NCBI GenBank assembly: GCA_900556245.1
Contig: USOC01000024.1
Location: 1 to 9,784, forward strand
From: an uncultured Prevotellaceae bacterium
GTDB taxonomy: Bacteria > Bacteroidota > Bacteroidia > Bacteroidales > Muribaculaceae
Reading direction: 5' to 3'
Length of the DNA stretch: 9,784 nt
In this document: in pieces, positions 7,501 through 9,784 of the stretch
How the letters are laid out: each line of letters starts with the position of its first letter
Position numbering within the stretch: the stretch's first letter is position 1
Notes under the pieces: model-generated
The model's database searches: none
Told to the model about the DNA's origin: nothing
Seen by the model: the letters and a program-made list of their open reading frames with translations, nothing else
Position numbers and translations under genes: made by a program

Positions 7501-8152
7501 CGGAGCGTTCTATCTTGCCGAGCAGTTGGGTGCAGACGTGTTGCCGTTGTATATTCATGGTATGTGTGACGTGATGCCGAAATCGCGCGCATTCTGCTAT
7601 CGGGGGAAGATTACGGTGGAGATAGGGCGGCGGATTGCTGTCTCTGACAAGTCGCTTGGGGAGACCTATCAAGAGCGCACTAAAGCGATGCGGCATTTGT
7701 ATGAGCGAAAGTATTCCGAGCTGCGCAACGAAATAGAGACGGCCCGTTACTTCCGGCATTATGTGAGGTATAAATATCTCTATAAAGGGATGGAAGTGGA
7801 GCGCAGTGTCAGGCGGATGCTTCGTAAATACGATTGTTTCTCGCAGTGGGTTGACGGGGAGAGTCGGAGTGGTTCTAAGAGTCCGATTGTTGTGGTCAAC
7901 AATGGAATCGGTGTGCTCGGACTGTTGTTCGCGTTGGTGTGTAGAGACCGGCAGGTGGTGGCTTGTGAGGCTGACGGAGACAAGCGTCTTCTCTCCGCTT
8001 CCTGTTCTTGTCTGCCCCGAAATCTGAGAATCTGTCAGGAGGAGGAAGTGGATGAACGGCTGTTGCAGGAAGCGTCCGTTTATGTGTTCTGCCCGACAGA
8101 AGAGGACCGCAAGCGTTATGATCATTACAAGGTCTGCTACATAGAGCCTTGA
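4553..8152 (+). CDS. MMPL/RND-type lipid exporter fused to a PlsC-type acyltransferase with a Rossmann-like tail
   Basis: The 1199-residue protein has three parts. Residues 1 to about 815 are an RND/MMPL exporter: TM1 (about 17-36), a periplasmic domain, TM2-6 (from about 272), TM7 (about 437-455), a second periplasmic domain, and TM8-12 (from about 663). The TM10-type motif is GQGDDYSIF with Asp728-Tyr729; the matching TM4 pair is Asn338-Tyr339. Residues about 822-1100 are an acyltransferase: a hydrophobic start, NHQSILDP with HX4D as His901 and Asp906, and YPEGERSQNG (967-976) with the EGxRS motif. The last 90 residues (about 1110-1199) carry 'NNGIGVLGL', a SAM-methyltransferase-like nucleotide-binding start, but the fold looks incomplete. 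The start follows AAGGAAG (4544-4550), one of the few good Shine-Dalgarno-like sites here. Such fusions occur in Bacteroidota aryl polyene/flexirubin-type clusters, where they probably acylate and export the lipid. The stop is the operon's end. Confidence 0.92.
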   Translation: MGEVFLKIYDFLRKRRWFGLVGFLVLVIFLVLQALSLNYREDITDFLPLDPTYRKGMSVYQDINSADLLFIAVELSDTSSSNPDRLSEAVDLLVAEVERRDTASLVKDLTAQADFDKLQGVADFVYGGIPYFLTENDYVRMDSLMTESAVDSLLSGDKQLLMLPLSSHLSSNIGRDPLGMFTPAVARLQDFRGDLRYALYDTYIFSEDFKRAIVAVTSPFGANETDGNAALVALLDGASSAVEAAMPDVRVSHIGVPSIAVANANRIKADSVLSISVAIVLIMVLLVYSLRSARSLLLIFAAIAFGWLFGVGAIAMARDTISVIVLGIGSVIIGIAVNYPLHYVAHFRHNPDARSALKELVAPLVIGNVTTVGAFLTLVPLNSVALRDLGLFSSFMLVGTILFVLIFLPHLCRTRVKAVSQPAFARLAEAAPERKKWVVVAVGLLTVVFAYFSFSTSFDANMQHINYMTPEQRSDFKVLQSMAGNQSGKVTVYIASEAPTLDEALAKSERGQAVLDSLVAVGVAAEKRSATAFLPSSEEQERRLQRWEAFKSRHKEMLTDYFCESASRQGFGKQAFTGFEKVLSHRYEVADSGFFAPLSESIFRGFLSYGNESVTVVDALVVEAGKEDEVHQAIASALPGRFSFDVAGLNSAVSDSLSDEFNYIGWACGVIVFLFLWFTFGRLELSIVAFLPMAVGWIWILGIMQLFGIQFNIVNIILATFIFGQGDDYSIFMTEGLMYEHTYRRKILSSYKSSIIVSALIMFVGIGSLIVAEHPALRLLAEVTVVGMVSVVLMTYLLPPFVFGWLVRENGSPRDIPVTLSMIFRTSLSTIVYMLELLTGLILGFILFKLLKKNESRRLFYHRCMYHFFRMNVRHIPGVEFELRNPFDERFDRPAIIICNHQSILDPMCFMMLTPKVLVGTGGHVWRNRIIHRVLRFSDFFTVADGVGTVLDKCRDRIDAGYSIAVYPEGERSQNGSVLRFHTGAFYLAEQLGADVLPLYIHGMCDVMPKSRAFCYRGKITVEIGRRIAVSDKSLGETYQERTKAMRHLYERKYSELRNEIETARYFRHYVRYKYLYKGMEVERSVRRMLRKYDCFSQWVDGESRSGSKSPIVVVNNGIGVLGLLFALVCRDRQVVACEADGDKRLLSASCSCLPRNLRICQEEEVDERLLQEASVYVFCPTEEDRKRYDHYKVCYIEP

Positions 8153-8177
8153 CGGGGAGTGTGGGGATGGAAAAACA

Positions 8178-8208
8178 AAAGCCTTCAGCCGGAAAAGCTG
8201 AAGGCTTT
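8178..8208 (-). terminator. Strong stem-loop terminator between convergent genes
   Basis: The arms aaagccttcagc (8178-8189) and gctgaaggcttt (8197-8208) form a perfect 12-bp stem with a 7-nt loop. On the minus strand the stem is followed by a T-rich run (TTTTGTTTTT, plus-strand 8180 down to 8171), so it is a good intrinsic terminator for the leftward TonB-C gene that ends at 8313. On the plus strand only a short T stretch follows, so termination of the exporter operon here is probable but weaker. Confidence 0.85.
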
Positions 8209-8312
8209 GTCTGGTGCGCATGAAGGAACCTTATCCTACCCTTTAAATCTTTAATGAGAAAGGATAAATATGTGCTTTTAACGAATGCCCGGAGGATATT
8301 ACTGGCTGCAAA

Positions 8313-9428
8313 TCAGTTTCCAAATCTGAGTGCCACCGTCATGCGGAATGCCACGGGATTTCCGTTTTGGGTGGCAGGCATACACTCGGGAAGCCGTTGA
8401 ATGGTATATAGTGCTGCTGCTTCCAGTTCGGACGATGTGGTCTCCCGGTTTTCCACCTTGGCATCCTTCGCTTTGCCGTCCTTTCCCACTGTGAAGGATA
8501 CGCTTACATTCCCTTCGGGATTTCCCCGGTTTCCGAGGCCGGCATTATAGGACATCCAATGGCGCACGGCAAGCCTGAAATCCGGGAATTTCGCGAACGG
8601 TCCTTCCTTGAACTTGGGAAGTTCTCCGTCCGGGATGTTCATATATCCTTTGGTGGTGTCCGGGACAAGATCTTCCTCCGTAAAGAGCTCGCCGGTGTCG
8701 TATACGCCTGCTGCCGGATTGATTTCCATGCTCCGGACATCTGACGAGAGATCATTGAAATTGCACCAGTTTCCGACGCTGATGCAGTTGATGAACGGAA
8801 CATATTTCGTCTTTGTCACCATCTGGTACACTTCATACCATGTATGTGGCTGGCTGCCTCCGCCGACAATTTTCCGTTCTCCCTTTTCGTTTTCTTCAAG
8901 ATGAATCACGGCATCCTTGTGTTCCGGATTCGGCTTGCGTACATATAGTTGGATGGTCCGGTCATTCACATGCCATCCATAATTCCGATGTCCGAAATAC
9001 CCTTCTGCCACAAAGCATCGAGGGCCATACTTTCCTGCAATGGCATATAGCAGCGAATCTACATTTTCCGCTCCGTCCAGCCTTCCCTGTGCCAGAATGC
9101 CGATCAGTTTTCCTGATTTGTCCGCCACCATGCCGGTATACGGGAATTCAAATTTCCCGAAGCGGGCAAGAATCTCTCCGTAATTTGTTTCTACCGAGCT
9201 GTATTCATAAATGACCGCCTTTTTGCCTTCCTGGATTTTACATTTCATTTCTTCCTTCATGAAATAGCGGAATGATTCGTCATAATCCTCATCGTATGTC
9301 TTCGCCTTGGAATAATACTTGTCCACCTTCATTCCGAACACCACATTTTCCAAATCGTATGCACCCTCACCCCAGTATTGAGGCTGTGCGGTACAACTAG
9401 CGGAGAAGAATCTCAGGATTCCTATCAT
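8313..9428 (-). CDS. Exported protein of unknown function with a TonB C-terminal-type domain
   Basis: The 371-residue protein starts at the ATG at 9428; an in-frame stop at 9450-9452 rules out a longer N-terminus. The last part (about residues 275-371) matches the TonB_C pattern: 'FPDFRLAV', then NVSVSFTVGKDGKAKDAKV from residue 307, then helix 'SELEAAALYTIQRLP', then 'MPATQNGNPVAFRMTVALRF'. It has no TonB-like transmembrane anchor followed by a proline-rich spacer, so it should not be read as an energy transducer. The first 14 residues (MIGILRFFSASCTA) are a very short, weak signal, either cut before Gln15 or lipidated on Cys12, although the residues before that Cys are not a good lipobox. 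The middle (about 40-270) is unrecognised, with a GYFGHRNYGWH stretch. No Shine-Dalgarno site is visible. It follows the upstream gene by 8 nt and ends 105 nt before the terminator. Confidence 0.8.
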   Translation of the reverse strand: MIGILRFFSASCTAQPQYWGEGAYDLENVVFGMKVDKYYSKAKTYDEDYDESFRYFMKEEMKCKIQEGKKAVIYEYSSVETNYGEILARFGKFEFPYTGMVADKSGKLIGILAQGRLDGAENVDSLLYAIAGKYGPRCFVAEGYFGHRNYGWHVNDRTIQLYVRKPNPEHKDAVIHLEENEKGERKIVGGGSQPHTWYEVYQMVTKTKYVPFINCISVGNWCNFNDLSSDVRSMEINPAAGVYDTGELFTEEDLVPDTTKGYMNIPDGELPKFKEGPFAKFPDFRLAVRHWMSYNAGLGNRGNPEGNVSVSFTVGKDGKAKDAKVENRETTSSELEAAALYTIQRLPECMPATQNGNPVAFRMTVALRFGN

Positions 9429-9436
9429 AACATTTA

Positions 9437-9784
9437 TTAATTGTGAAAATTATTATCAGTGAAAAAGACAGGAATCGTGACGACAAAGGGGATCGCTTTT
9501 CCCTTCCATTTTGCCGGGACATACTTTATGCTGTAGAGGCAGTCGCAGACCGCTTTTTTCAATAGCGGGTGGGGATCTCCGTATATTTTTACGTTGCTGG
9601 CAACGCCGTCAGTTCCGATGGTTATTTCCGCTGTCATTCTTCCTGTAATTCCTTGCTCGACGGCCTCTTCGGGCTTCCTGAGCAATCGTTCCAAGACCAT
9701 GTCCCAATCGTCCGGCATTCCTGTCTGCGGGTTGATGGGCTTGGCTGGCTGGAAATCAGGACTGAAATAATCCACTTCCTCCAT
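9437..9784 (-). CDS. TonB C-terminal-type domain protein (partial, cut by right window edge)
   Basis: At least 115 residues are present. The ATG at the very edge may be internal, since the true start may lie beyond 9784. The pattern 'ERLLRKPEEAVEQGITGRM', then 'AEITIGTDGVASNVKI', then a helix with 'LLKKAVCDCLYSIKYVPAKWKGKAIPF', ending 'VVTIPVFF', is the TonB_C fold (the proline in 'KPEEA' fits the usual YPxxA position). Members of this group may be true energy transducers or periplasmic proteins that have borrowed the domain; the missing N-terminus would decide this. The gene is 8 nt upstream of the other TonB-C gene and is most likely cotranscribed with it. Confidence 0.75.
   Translation of the reverse strand: MEEVDYFSPDFQPAKPINPQTGMPDDWDMVLERLLRKPEEAVEQGITGRMTAEITIGTDGVASNVKIYGDPHPLLKKAVCDCLYSIKYVPAKWKGKAIPFVVTIPVFFTDNNFHN

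Noticed and set aside
7127..8221. A long open reading frame of about 364 codons on the minus strand opposite the acyltransferase end of the fused exporter
   Set aside because: It lies fully antisense to a well-supported protein with clear motifs, its translation has no recognisable domain, and it runs into the terminator region; it is a by-product of codon bias on the other strand.
8231..8267. A possible second hairpin (ttatcct and aggataa) between the terminator and the 371-aa gene
   Set aside because: Only 7 AT-rich base pairs with a 23-nt loop and no following T-tract; likely chance.
9139..9161. A short palindrome-like stretch (cgggaa and ttcccg) inside the 371-aa gene
   Set aside because: Only 6 bp within coding sequence, expected by chance in a window of this size.
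1..9784. Search for CRISPR arrays, tRNAs, insertion sequences, attachment sites and a defence system
   Set aside because: No regularly spaced direct repeats, no cloverleaf-like sequence, no transposase or integrase motifs, and no nuclease or toxin-antitoxin pair were seen.

Overview
The window looks like a chromosomal stretch from a Bacteroidota species, most likely order Bacteroidales. This is inferred from several things: base composition that looks roughly balanced by eye, the near absence of Shine-Dalgarno sites, short signal peptides that end just before Gln (A-Q or G-Q junctions), small TonB-C-domain proteins outside a true TonB context, and an MMPL exporter fused to a lipid acyltransferase. 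No tRNA, rRNA, CRISPR array, insertion sequence or phage gene is visible.

Left and centre (1-8152, plus strand): seven tightly packed genes run in one direction, with gaps of 4-9 nt and one 14-nt overlap, so they are very probably a single transcript that starts left of the window. In order they are the C-terminus of a B12-type radical SAM protein, an exported protein of unknown function, a 117-residue protein of unknown function, an exported alpha/beta hydrolase (BD-FAE/acetyl-esterase-like), a PaaK-type adenylate-forming ligase, a stand-alone lysophospholipid-acyltransferase-like protein, and a 1199-residue protein. The last joins an RND/MMPL-type exporter to a PlsC-type acyltransferase and a short Rossmann-like tail. 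Ligase, acyltransferase and MMPL-acyltransferase together are typical of Bacteroidota gene sets for membrane-anchored aryl polyene or flexirubin-like (dialkylresorcinol) lipids. The likely logic is activation of an aryl or fatty acid, transfer to a lipid or glycerol acceptor, and export to the outer membrane. The ketosynthase, ACP and dehydratase genes that would prove this are not in the window and should lie to the left if the reading is right. The operon's right edge is at 8152.

Boundary (8153-8312): 160 nt between convergent genes hold a strong 12-bp stem-loop terminator. Its best T-tract is on the minus strand, so it mainly serves the leftward genes, but it may work both ways.

Right (8313-9784, minus strand): two adjacent genes 8 nt apart, the upstream one cut by the window edge. 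Each ends in a TonB C-terminal-type domain, although neither shows TonB's membrane anchor or proline-rich spacer in the visible part. They are probably periplasmic or surface proteins of unknown role.

The least expected piece of sequence is a perfect 14-bp inverted repeat (916-952) inside the coding region of the 117-residue protein, about 60 nt after its start codon.
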